DNA from: Linnemannia elongata
Taxonomy: Eukaryota > Mortierellomycota > Mortierellomycetes > Mortierellales > Mortierellaceae
Length of the DNA: 64,000 nt
Assembly (NCBI GenBank): GCA_036320915.1
Contig: JAXBDG010000003.1
Span: forward strand, 2,480,001-2,544,000
Direction: 5' to 3'
Part shown: in pieces, positions 48,990-60,710 of the stretch
Layout: each line of letters opens with the position of its first letter
Numbering within the stretch: the stretch's first letter is position 1
Program-made: the position numbers and the translations under genes
The notes under the pieces: model-generated
Told to the model about the DNA's origin: nothing
What the model saw: only the letters and a program-made list of their open reading frames with translations
The model's database searches: none

Positions 48990-51755
48990 ATACCAATTCT
49001 CTTTTCGTTGCTTTCGACATCCACCCTCCCTCCATCATCAATAAAAGAACCAAGTTTTCTTTCATTGTATATGTTGTTTCTGTCTTTGTTTTGTTCATTC
49101 GAAAGCATAGGGGGTGAGAGAGAGAGGAACACGCCCACCCTGTGCACGCAGCACCCGTCTTTACACAAACAAATGACCAGCTGATGTGATCATTGCTTTG
49201 CTTCATGTTGTTGATTATTTCTATGTGCCTGACTGACTGACTAACTGATCACCGATCATATTCTTCAGCCACATCTGCACACTCACAAATCTACCGAGCA
49301 AACAGCACGCCAGACCTAGCATCAATAACTGCAAGGAACAAAAAAAACGTAGCGCTGTGGAAGTGGCTAAGACCAGACCCTGCCCTTTTCCTGGATAAGT
49401 GTCCAGGAAGCCGAGGAAAGATTAAGAGACAGAGAAAGAGAGAGAGAGGGTGAGGGAGAGACAGAGTTTGGAGCGTGTTGCGGTGTCGTAGAGTCATGTC
49501 TCGCAACTTTCGTATGTGTGCTTCGATAATGCATATTGTTAGTGCTTGGAATAACTTTCGGGGAATAAAAAGAGGGATATGCATTTGCATATGTATCATA
49601 CGTATTTTGAGTGAGGATAGGGGGGAAAAGAGAAGGATACAGGAAAGGAATGTATGTGTACCTTATTGGGATGATGATAATGGTACGGAGGAAATAAGTG
49701 AGAGGATGACGGGGTAAGACTGCATGGACAGAGCATATACCGCAATGGTAAGAGAGAAACAAAGAGCTCTAATGGAGAGAGGGACGATTACGCTTAACAC
49801 GGACAAAGAGATGCGAGAGAGAAAGAGCAAAAAGCGAGGAGCGGAGCGGGAACTACTAAAAGACTACAAACTAGAAAAGAGAGTTGGAACGATGATGACA
49901 CCAGACAGCTTACTCCAGAACCCCAAAACAAAAAAGAAATCCGAAAAAAAACCACAAAGAACGCAAAGGCGATCGCCCCCCCCCCTGTAAACCCTTTCCA
50001 GAAATAAAACTTCGACTCTCGCCTCATGCCCTGTCTTTTGTTTCCTTCCTCTAAGGATAGCGTATGTTAGGAGTATCGAAACAAATGGCTTACCCTTCTT
50101 CCCGACCTTCTTTGCGGTTTTCTTTTGTGCGCTTTTGGTGTTCATGCCAAGAGAACAACAAAAAAACAAAATGAAAAAAAGGGCTGATTGTGTTGGTTCT
50201 TGTGCGCGAATGGTTGTTGGAAATAGCCAATGGTGTTTTTTTGGTCGTACCTGCTGACTGACCTTCCAAAAATAATTCTTTTGTTGTTCTGTGCGCGGTC
50301 CTGTAAGAAAAATGGATTTGTTTGTGTGACCAAAGAAGTGAATGAGGGGTCGACCGACCAACGGACAGACTCAAGGGAGGTAGGATTGCCATGCGTATCG
50401 TTGACAATGGCCCTAAAAGCGAGAGAAGGGTGCTAGAAAAGATTAGGAACGAGCAACACCAAGCATACTCTGCTTGCTGATGGTCTGTTTGTGCATGTTC
50501 ATCCGCGACAAGCATCCAATGAGTCTCGATATCCAAGATGGCGACTCCCATCTCTCCTTCCTTCCTTCCTTCTCCTTCGCACACACGACAAATGCATTGT
50601 CGAGAATGGTGGCACGCGGGGCCTACTCCTTTTGTTTGTTTTTGCATTGCCAACATAATTTTTCTTGCTATCCGAACGTCAAGGGTTGCTTTTTGTTCTC
50701 TCTCCTCATTGTGAAGGAAATAGAAAGGGGGTTCAAGAAGGAGGTGTAAGAAAAAGGCAAAAATGCAAGCAAGGGATTACAATCCTTATTTTTGTTCTTT
50801 CTCAACGCCTCTTTGTTTCTCTCGCTTAACGGAGACAGAGTAAAAGAAAGAGTGAGGGGGAGAGCATGGTTAACCTGACCTCGGCCTGCTCCACCCGATG
50901 GTGATAGGGACATGGGATCTTGCCTGCTCTTGCTCTTGACAGCGGCAAGGAAAGTGCCAAGAGTCATCATCATGTTGACGATGCTGAGACGGACGAGGTA
51001 CTTGTGCAGGACGTATATAGATAGCTAAGCTGGGTTATGAACACTAGCTCTCTGTGAATGACACACCGGAGGAATAAAAGGAACAATGGGAAAGACATAA
51101 ACAGTGTTATTTAAGCAGCTCAGCTCCGGTTTGGATGTACTTCCCCACAAGTATTCGATATGAAAGTGATACCCCTCGTTGTTGAGTTGTACCTTGAGTG
51201 GACGTGATGACCATGAGCAACAAATATGTCATGGCGCGGTGGTAGGATGAGTGACAATAGTCCTAAAGGAATAACAGGAACAGAAGCAACAGCCCATTCA
51301 TCCCATGAGTTGTATGTATTCATGCATTATAGTTGTTGTATGAATGAGAGAATGAGTGAGTGAATGAAAAGAAAGAATCGCGCACTGATGCTTATCCGCC
51401 TCCCCTGTTTCCCCATACACATGAATTTGCACCCACCTCATACTCCGCCGCCGTTTCTTTGATCCGTTGGTCCAGACCGGACACAACTGGCACACACACA
51501 AACATAAACACACACTCGCGCACAAAAACCATAAACAACAAAACGAGAGAGACGAAAAAGTGCTCTCAATCCCTCTTGTCTCTTGTTGTCACATCACAGT
51601 CGACAGCCAAACAGACAATTGAATAAAACGAACGCCTTCCCTCTCTTTTTTTTTTTTTCTTTTTCCTCTCTTTTCCTTTCTTCTCCCCACCGTCCATCTT
51701 TCATCTCTCATCCTCCTCTCCCCCCTTTACCACACACATATACACATATATCACA
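48990..51755. other. 2.8-kb region with no firm gene; one probable minus-strand exon
   Basis: Plus-strand open frames look random. The only stretch that looks coding is 50875-51024 on the minus strand (separate entry). The CT-rich leader of the Kre9-like gene fills the last 130 bases. A TGAG/GAGT-rich stretch lies at 51340-51370. Confidence 0.45.
50875..51024 (-). CDS. Possible internal exon of an unrecognised small gene
   Basis: On the minus strand, a 150-nt segment (50 codons) is bounded by an acceptor (CAGCTTAG) and a donor (CAG|GTTAAC), both in phase 0. It reads LSIYVLHKYLVRLSIVNMMM, then TLGTFLAAVKSKSRQDPMSL and a Gly-rich end. One short hydrophobic helix followed by basic residues suggests a small membrane protein. 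Possible partner exons at about 50271-50309 and 50100-50130 were considered but cannot be joined with confidence. It may instead start at the internal ATG cluster (50973). Function unknown. Confidence 0.3.
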
Positions 51756-52451
51756 ATGAAGTCCTTCGCCTTCGTCGCCCTCTCCACCCTCGCCTTGGTC
51801 TCCCAGACCACCGCCCAGCTCATCGCTTACTCGGCCCCTATTGGTGCCACCCAGTGGACGTAAGTTCATTTTGCATGTCTCCCTTCATTTCAGGGACACT
51901 CGTATCCTTTTCGTTGACAACAGAAGATATTAACAGTTCACATATCTCATCCTTGTATCTTTATGGACATGAAAAGTGCTGGACAGCCCGCCACCATCTC
52001 GTGGACAAACTCCTGTAACGAAATCGTCGGCAACACAACCTTCCCCGTCTACCTCAACCAGCAGGTCGGCCTTTACCAGGTCCAGGTCCCCGGCATCCCC
52101 GAGCTCGGATACCTCGACTGCAAAAAGCCTGGCAAGATCACCGTCCAGGTCCCCGCCACCCTTCCCCAGGGCAACGCCTACTCTATCCTCGTCACCAACG
52201 GTGGTAACCAGTCCTACTCGGCCTTGTTCACCATCCTCAGCACCATTCCTGGATCGACTACCTCGGCTTTGCCTACCACCACTTTGGCCCCTGTCACCAC
52301 AACTACTACCGTTGCACCCATTACAACAACCTCGGCCACTACTACTGCTACGGCGACCCCTACTACCAAGCCTAACCAGGCTGGTTCTTTGAAGACTGGA
52401 TCCCAGGTCGCTTTTGTTGTCGTTGCCGCTGTTGCCTCCTTGTTGCTTTAA
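51756..52451 (+). CDS. Kre9/Knh1-like, Ser/Thr-rich GPI-anchored wall protein
   Basis: Two exons, 51756-51859 and 51977-52451; 192 aa. Signal peptide MKSFAFVALSTLALVSQTTA; then a beta-sandwich of the yeast cell-wall synthesis Kre9/Knh1 N-terminal type (PF10342-like): AYSAPIGATQWTTAGQPATI, SWTNSC, and GNAYSILVTNGGNQSYSALF. A Thr/Pro/Ala-rich stretch follows (about residues 128-170, likely O-mannosylated), ending in a hydrophobic tail AFVVVAAVASLLL fit for GPI attachment. Expected at the plasma membrane or wall with a part in beta-glucan assembly by family analogy only. Two Cys in the domain could pair. Confidence 0.87.
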
Positions 52452-55400
52452 GTGCTGTTTAGCATTTAGGCAAAGGCAAGGCTGTTATATACAACACCAT
52501 CTACCTCTACCTTCTACTCCTCCCACCATACGAGAAAGAACCACACCCTATCTAATACCTTATCTTCTTTCTCGGCAGCATTCGCAGAACACGCCCACAA
52601 AAAGCACTCTTAATCGTAATAAAAAAACATGCATAATAATGAACAACACAATCGAGATATTTGCGCATGAGGATGAGAAGAGAGCGCATTGTTGTCAGGA
52701 AGGCAGTAGTTGACAGGGAACCAGACCCATGCAAGAAGGTAGGGATAGAATGAGAGAAAAGTAGTAAGGAACCAGGACGGAAGAAGCCGATGACATCTTT
52801 GCAATACAACAAGGTGTGAGAGAAGTGAACATGTTTGTTTTACGTTTTGTCTTGCTCTTCTTGTCCCGCTTTGCATATCGGGTTTGGAACAAAACCTTGT
52901 TTGGTCCCTGTCCCTGTCATGTCTCTCCCCTCTTGTCTCCTGTTCATTCCAGTCCCTGTTTGTTGTTAGTCCCTTACGATTTTTCTCGAAAGTGCAGTAG
53001 CCTAAAGAACCCCCTTCCCTCCTCTCCCTCTCAGACCAAACAGTCCCCTTCTCTCCTCACTCCCTCACCCTCATGTCTTTTGCATTGGCATTCCTGTCCA
53101 ACGGTATTCTTTTTTTTTTTTTTTTTTTTGTTTTGTTTTCATCGCTTCTCTTTTCTGCGTGTGATATTCTGTTTCTGTGGACCTGCGCTATTCTTGGAAG
53201 AAAGGTGGTTCTTACAGGGGAGAGAGGGGGAGATCCAGAGGAGATGCGCAAAAACAAACAAGCTGGCAGACAGGCAGGCAGTCAGGGGAGTCAACTTTCA
53301 GAGGCAGACCCCCTCCCCAATCCCCAATTGTTCTAGCAATTCCTTCAAACAGACGTACAACACATAGACAGACGAGCATGCATTGTCGTCTAGATAGCCC
53401 AACCAGCCCATTACCCCCGTCCCTCTCAGCGTTGTAGGATTACAGATCGCAAACCCTTGCGCCTCCTTGACATTGTCAGTTAGCCGCACATGGGAGAAAT
53501 CATTGGGTAGACTTCAGTGCCGAGATGGGGGCAGCAAAAAATAAGAAATAAGAAATAAGAAAGAGAGAATGTGTGTGAGAGCAGAGTGTGCGTGGTAGGG
53601 TGTGTGAGCAGTTGTCAACAGGAGGGTTAAGGATTAGAGATGGTGCAGAGGGTAGGCTTTTTTTGCTCTCATTTAGAGACAACGGAGGAGTGTGCGTATT
53701 TTTCTTGGTCAATTTCGGCGTTGGATAAGGCCGCGGCGCGAGAGACACAACCCGAGAGTGAGAGTGAGAGAGGGAAGAGAGTCCACATGTGTTAAGGGTC
53801 GACGGAAACGACAAATTGGCATTGTTCGCTAACGACAGTACGAAATAAGGTGGGCTCAATGGAAGGCGGGTAATGAATTGTGAAAAAGTTTTGTACAAGG
53901 TCCTCATCGATAATGGTGTTCTCTCAAACCATCCGACGTGTCGACATCGATGTGTTGTGGAGGATCATAAATGGCTGCTAATTGACAAGGTAGTTGAATG
54001 AGCAACAAAAACACCAACGCCTTTCGCATTACTCTTCCTATGTTTGTTTGCAATGAGAAAACGTACACAAAGAGTGGGACGACTGATCAATTGGGCGCAA
54101 GAGGTACAAGAGGTTACTTACTTTCGAAAGTGGTCAGTTATGTTGTTTGATGAGAATATATCATGATGTCGCATTTTCTCTCCTTTGCCAACCCCCATCC
54201 CCCTTCAAGGTTTATGAAACACATCCAGTTTTATAGGGTTCTATACCCCATCAGAGTTCAATAAGGCCAAGCGCTTTCCTGATCATGATTTCTTTCTATC
54301 CCCTCACGCTACATTTCCGCGTAAAGCTGTATTTGTTGATGAAAATGCGTGCCTCCTCTTTCTTCATTAATCCTTCACTCAAAGGCACTATTGGTGCCTC
54401 TCTCTTTCACCCTTAAGACGATTGACGGTCAAACCGAAGGGCGAACCTCACTCAGGAACCATCAGTCTATGACTGATACCTTTACCTGTGTCATTCACTG
54501 ATCAAGGATAAATATAACGATCGCCAAGGAACGAAAACAGAAAAATATATCTTCTAGGTTTCGCTCTACTCGTAGCTCGAATGGACACCTTCCTGAAGGG
54601 CAATTGCACCGAAAGAAATAAAGGGGGTAGGAAGGATTTCTTCAAAAGAAGTAGAAAGAGGTGGACAATTGACAGGAAAAGTTTGGTGGGATGGATCGGA
54701 ACAAATATGTGCGTAAGGTTGTAAGGTTTTTACTATAGATGCACATGCGATTACATATCGGTGACGTTGAAATGGGCACATAGGCAACTGTGAGAAAAAA
54801 AGGTTGATTCCAGTTGGTTGGGTGTTTTTCTGCGTTGTTCATTCAAAGACGCACCAGATCTTGATGTCGACCGACCATGTGTTCTTCCAACCTGCAACGA
54901 ATGACAGACAAAGAATGGACAATAAAACGAGGAATCGTTGATAGCAAACTACCATGACAACGACAATAACGACAGACAACAGGGTGACGACCTTATCTCC
55001 TCTTCGTTTTCAAGGCCTCTTTTTTTTTAGTCTTTTGTCCATTATTTCTCAACTTTAATTTCCGCTCCCTCTTCTCTCTCTTCGCACGCATCATATTCGA
55101 CTCATCGACCGACGCGACTGATGTGGTTTTAGCAGAAGGCACTTTTCTCTCTCTTCTTACGCGCGTCAGTGTTCATCATTCTTTCTTCTTCCCTCTTCCT
55201 ACTTTCTATTGCTTTATCCGCCTTGACCTGCATTCGATATCCTTTTGTACGCAACCACCACTTTTGTTCTCTTTTCCTTCCTCTCTATCAGAACGTGTCC
55301 CTCCTTCCCATTATCAGACAAAAAGTAACGCAGTGATCCATAGAGGATTAGGTCATTTCACTTTTTTTGTGCTTCCTCACAGCTCAGCCTCTTCATTCCT

Positions 55401-55604
55401 CCTTCCCAACCAGTTCTCTTCCTCCTCTGCCTTTCTCCCCCTGTTCCTTTCTTTCCTTCCGTTCATAACAATACCCAGCAACTGCAGCACACATTACGAC
55501 CAGAAGCAGCAAACACCACTCTCTTCCCTCCCCTTCCTCCCTCCTCCAACGAAATCGATACCCCTTCCCCCTCCCGCATCCTTTCCCTCTCCTCCTTTCC
55601 CGTC
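52452..55604. other. 3.2-kb intergenic region
   Basis: No gene supported. Includes a T-rich run at about 53108-53129, a 135-codon minus-strand frame (53500-53907) judged to be chance because it is low in codon bias and Ser/Pro-rich, a 19-nt word shared with F intron 1 (54452-54470), and a CT-rich leader from about 55135 to the RhoGEF start. Confidence 0.5.
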
Positions 55605-58600
55605 ATGGCAGCAAAAACACCATTTGTTCTCACAGAGCAGCAGCAGTATCAGGTACACACGGCCTCCTCCTTACCTCGTCCTCTCAGCGATCCACATCAT
55701 TTGAAAACAAAGAAAAGAGAGCAAAAGGGAGCTCCCAGAATCTAAATTATGTTTTGCCTCACAACCACCCTACCGATTGAAAACAATAGGCGATAGAACA
55801 AACACTCACGAGGGCCGGATATGATCATGAAGCATATGTAGAGGATCGGCCCAAAGTCAGTCATGGATCGATGGTATTTTCCTTCTTGAATGGCTCTACT
55901 GGTGCAACTGGTAGTGATCAGTCAACTGTCTATGGAGGTGGTGGATTAGCAACAGGAGCAGGCACTATGGCTACGCACTACAACAGCAACAACAACAACA
56001 CCTATGGAACTATCTCGTCTGGAGCATCGAGTATCCACGGAGGCATGTCATATTCACCCATCTCGCCTGGGACAGCAACAGGGAGCACCTGTGGAGGACA
56101 CGGACACCACCAGCAACAGAAACGATACAGTCGTACGGTCCGGTCCAATGCGAGTAGTATTTTGTCGTTGGGTCGTCAAAAGTCAGAACCGCCTGTGATG
56201 ATGCTCTCACATTACAATTCACCCTATGAGGCCTTATATTTCAACCAACCTGGTATGTTACCTTCTCTTAGCTTGTTGTGTATGACGAATTTGAGGGGAA
56301 GAAGAGGAGAGAAAGAATGGGTGTAATTGTGATGTGTGAGGAAACAATTGCAACTCATGCATGCTAAGAGGAAGGGGAGGGCACAACGCTCACAACAAGT
56401 ACCAATTGAAGGGTAATCTGAAAGGGGGGATGCGAATCAGACTAACTGTTTGCTCACCTTGTTCAACATGCTAGAAGTGCTGCACTTTGTCGGCAAGGAT
56501 CTCCGTATTGGGACAGTGTGTGTATCCGCAAGACCAGGCCAAGGTGTCACTCATGTCCTCGTCCGCACCGTTCTTGTAAGTCTGTCTTTTCTCCACCGTA
56601 ACCAATTAAATTTTTTGTGGTGCGTTACACAGGTCTGGACTTGTACCTCTCTACTCGCTCGCGTGTCCCCTTTCTCACTGTCCATGATGAGCACTGTCCA
56701 AATCGCACTTCACCGCCATAGAAATTTGCCAACATCGATATACCAGACAGCATGCGGTCATCCACAGAGTTTGAGAACTACCGCACACTATATCCCAAAA
56801 AAGGCGACATCTATGCAGTCATCCATATCGCAGTACAGCATTGTCTGGAATCGATCCCCGAGATTGATGTGAAGCGCCATCAAGTCATTCGGCACCAGTC
56901 TGCCGCAGACCATTCTGTGATTGTCCTGGATGAGCCCGGATGGATGAAGAGTCCCCGCTACATCTCGAACGTCGTCAAGTGTCTTGAGGAGATCAGGCAG
57001 GAAGGATTTACTCACGTCTTGAAGAACTTGGAAGCCCAGATGGTATGTTTGCCGTTGCCACTGCTTCTGTTTTTCATGATATGTTTGTGTGCAATGAATG
57101 ACTGATATCACGTTTGTTTACTGCCTTTCACACTAGAAACCTGGCGCGCAGATGGTCGACATTGTTATTCCTGACCTGGCGGGCGGCGAGCAGGAAAAGT
57201 TCTGGGCATTTTTCAATGGACTGGGCGACCACATTGAAGAGGAGGCATACCTCCCACAGGCACCTCGAGCTCGCTTGAACCTTCCAGAGATGATCGTCGG
57301 CAATAAGGTACGTTCACTACGCCAGGCCTTTTGTTTGAGTGAGAATCCCGAATAAGAGTCGATATGGTCTATTTTCTAACCAATCTTCAACCCCTTGGTT
57401 TTATTTTTGCTATCAGACTGAAGACCATCGCATGGAGTCAGTGGCGGAGCTGATCCAAACAGAGAAAAAGTACAACGAGCGCATGCAGGACTTGGTTAAC
57501 GTAAGCCTCAGTGTTTATCCTTATTCAGTGGTTAACCCCCTCCCGTAGAACATTCGATGGGTGAGACAACTAAACAGTCAAGTCCCAACACTCATATAAT
57601 TAGATCTACCTGGCAGAGGCCAAGGCGTCAGCGACGAGTTTGAGTCCTGCACTAGGAAAATACGAGATTCGAGTGATCTTCTCCAATATTGAGCAGATTC
57701 TAGCCGTCAGCAGCGCATTCTTGAAAGACTTGCAAGAGTATGAGAAGGATGCCTCGCATTCCTTGAACTTGGGCGACATTTGTGCCCGGAACGTAAGCCC
57801 ATCTTCTAGTCAACATTGGTCGTCCTATGTCTATCATCTTTTTTTGCCTTCACACTGCAATATTTCACCTAACAGACACATTCATGTTTCCCTGAGGAAA
57901 TGATAGCTTAGGAGAATGGGGTGCTACAAGCAGTACTTGATGCGGTACAAGAGAGCGCAAGACACATACACGACCCTGTCAAGAAAGTTGCCAGCCTTCA
58001 AGGCGCTGTTGGAGAGGTGTGTCCAGGCCAATAACATCAACACACTCAATAACCTTTTGGTCGAACCCACGCAGCGCATCGTGAAATATCCCTTGCTCTT
58101 CAAAGGTGAGCATCCACATTGGTGCTCTTATATGTGCATGCTTACACAAGTGATCGGGGGAAACGTTACTAATACTCACTGATGCCCTTTTCTTTTCTTC
58201 ACTGGTCGGAATAGGCATTCTTTCGGGAACAAAGAAGGAGTCTCCTGAGGTGGAGGGTATTATCGAGGCAGCAGAGTTGGCCTCGCAGATTGCGCACATG
58301 GAAAAGGCCAAGCCCGAACAAACGGCCGAGATTCTTTTCAACCTCCGAAACACGATCGAGAACTGCCCTGATACACTCGTCAGCCAGAACCGTAGTATTG
58401 TCTCCTATTTGGACGCGTATGAAACAAATCTTCTGACTGGAGAGCGGGGCAAGCCAATCACGCTGATCTTGTTCTCGGACAAGGTCATGATTGTGAGGAG
58501 ACCCAAAAGTGTCAGTGGCGAGACGCTCTTTCAGCTCAAGGAGGATGTTGACGAGAGGAAACGAAGGGAGAAGGAGGAAAAGGAGCGTAGGGAACGAGAG

Positions 58601-60388
58601 AAAAGGTTGAAGAAGGATGATACGAAGAAAAATGATCCGAGTTCGGCCGCACCCACACCCACCTCTGCAACGCCTGGGTCGTTGGGGAATGGAGCCATGG
58701 CGGCGGCGATGATGATGTTTGGGAAAGATTGGAAGTTTATGGGGTGGGCGGATATCCTCAAGCTCAAACTTGCCATCGTCGAGCAGAGTAAGATTTCTTC
58801 TTTATTTCATCGCGATGATGGTTGTGCAGGGTGCACATAAAAAAATGGAAGAGTTGGACGCCTAATTGAACAATATTTTCTGCCATCATCCCTTTTGCCA
58901 TAGCTGATCCGGAGGGACTATTCTGCATCACGACTCGGAACCATACAGAGTCCAAGGATGATCGTTGGGAAGTAACTCGCGGGATCCTACCAGAGGTCCT
59001 CGATAAGCGCGACAGCTTTATCTCCAAGTTCCACGAGACCCTGTCCCTCAAGAAGGCAGCGGCGACTGGATGTGGAGCTGATTACACGTCTCGTCTCCAT
59101 GTGGCTGAACTCGAGTTGTTCTGCAATGTTTTCTCAGAGAGCCAGTACAAGGATTTCAAGAACAAGGGCGATGTCGCTTTGTTCTATGCCCATGGTCGGA
59201 GTCGTCCGATTGATGTTGCACCGTTCACGAGACTGCCGACATTTGTGGGGATGATCCAAGCTACAGATTCGGGCATGCGTGCGGTGTTGAGGAGTAAGTC
59301 GAACTTGAATGATGTTGGGGATCCAGCTCTGACGACTGAGGATGCAAACCGGTTCATGGACGTCGATTCATTCCAGATCCATATCACTGAGCTCGGTAAG
59401 TTGCGTTGCCTTTTGAATTCTTGCGTGGGCGATATTGATATTAATCGTTGTTTTTGATTGCTAATACGATATTTGACACCCTGCCCTTTTCGATTTATTC
59501 TATAATACAGTCGCGAACTTGCAATGGGTCGCGTACCAGTTCGACCCGTACCAAAGTGCACAGCTGCATTTCAGTAGAGTCTACCTTGACACAGACTACC
59601 TCTACCAAACCGCAGCTCCCTATCTCAAGGCAACCACCCTTCGAACCAAGGGCCTCAAAAAGATTCGCGACACCACCGCGTCTGTCACTTCGTCCACCTT
59701 CTCGGCGCGATCGTCTCCCGTGATGTCACCTTATGCGTCAGGCGGAGGGTCGGGCGGTGGAGGTGGGCATCATCACCCGTCGCAGTACCTTCACAGGAAT
59801 AGTGGTGGCGGAACAGGATCTTTCTCGCCATTGGCCAGCCCTTCGGGTATTTTGGCGTCGCTTTCGTCACCTGGTGGGGGCATGTTGGGTCGATACGGGA
59901 ACACCGGCAACTTGACCAGTAATTATGGATCTACGGCCAGTTTCAGTAACTTCACACCAGCAGGCGGTTTCAATGGCAACAACAATAGTTCTCACAACCA
60001 GAACAGCGGCTACATCATCATCAACAACAACAACAACAACAAAAGCAACAGCGGCGGCGGTGGGGCAGGAGGTATGACGATGGCTGCAGGGTCGGTCAAG
60101 AACACGTCGTCACTGTCGCCCTACATGATGCAACAACAACACCAACAATACCTCAAGAAGCGGGCGGACAGTGTTACGGTGTTTGACGACGGTCTCGCTC
60201 CTGATAGTGAACAACCTAACGACCAACAACAACAACAACAACAACAACAGCCGCCGCTGTACCCGAACCAACAGTTGTCGGTTAGCACGTTGAGGAACAG
60301 TTTGTCGGTGATGAATTTGTTGCTCCCGGGCCCTGGGCGGAAGAAAGGTCTCTTGAACTCCATGGTTTTTGTTGGCGACAAGGAATAA
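55605..60388 (+). CDS. Rho guanine-nucleotide exchange factor (DH plus interrupted PH)
   Basis: Eleven exons: 55605-55652, 55790-56252, 56475-56575, 56722-57042, 57137-57307, 57417-57500, 57604-57792, about 57912-58105, 58215-58787, 58904-59395, 59511-60388; about 1170 aa. The N-terminus is Gly/Ser/His-rich; an unassigned domain (about 175-365) follows. DH domain (about 368-525) runs from MESVAELIQTEKKYNERM through YKQYLMRYKRAQDTY to LLVEPTQRIVKYPLLFKG, the signature helix. Next is a PH-like fold (KPITLILFSDKVMIVRR ... FMGWADILKL) split by a Lys/Glu-rich insert. The C-terminus is Gly-, Asn- and Gln-rich (CAA/CAG runs). It should activate a Rho-type GTPase. Oddity: exon 7 ends in phase 0 at 57792 but the next acceptor gives the wrong frame by one base; see findings. 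Confidence 0.83.
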
Positions 60389-60678
60389 CAAGACTCTTGG
60401 CGGAGAGAAAGAAATAATAGCAAAAAAAGTGAAGAATGAAGGATGAAGAAGGAGGGTGCTGGGGTGGATTGTGTGGGATGAAGAAAGACGAGGCGATGAC
60501 GGTGGATGATGTGTATGATATGTGCATTTCTAATACCTTGTTTCTCTTTTCTCCTTTTCGTTTACAACCCTTTATTCGACTACACAACACGTCTTTCTTC
60601 CCCCCCTCCTCCCCCCCTTTTTTTTTGTTTGTACTGTTTTGAATGATCGTTTTTTCTTTTTTTCGAATTCGTCCATAG
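60389..60678. other. Short region between RhoGEF and RhoGAP-like genes
   Basis: 3' UTR of RhoGEF and probably the 5' exon or leader of the next gene. A start exon ending in phase 1 is expected here but could not be identified. Confidence 0.4.
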
Positions 60679-60710
60679 ACGAGATTGTAGAACCCATCGA
60701 ATGGGTCAAC

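Noticed and set aside
53500..53907. 135-codon minus-strand frame
   Set aside because: Low complexity, pyrimidine-rich in sense, no signal peptide, domain or splice partner.
56636..56720. Possible extra RhoGEF exon reading LDLYLSTRSRVPFLTVHDEH
   Set aside because: It cannot be joined in phase to exon 3 and runs into TAG before exon 4; a single intron 56576-56721 gives a clean phase-0 join.
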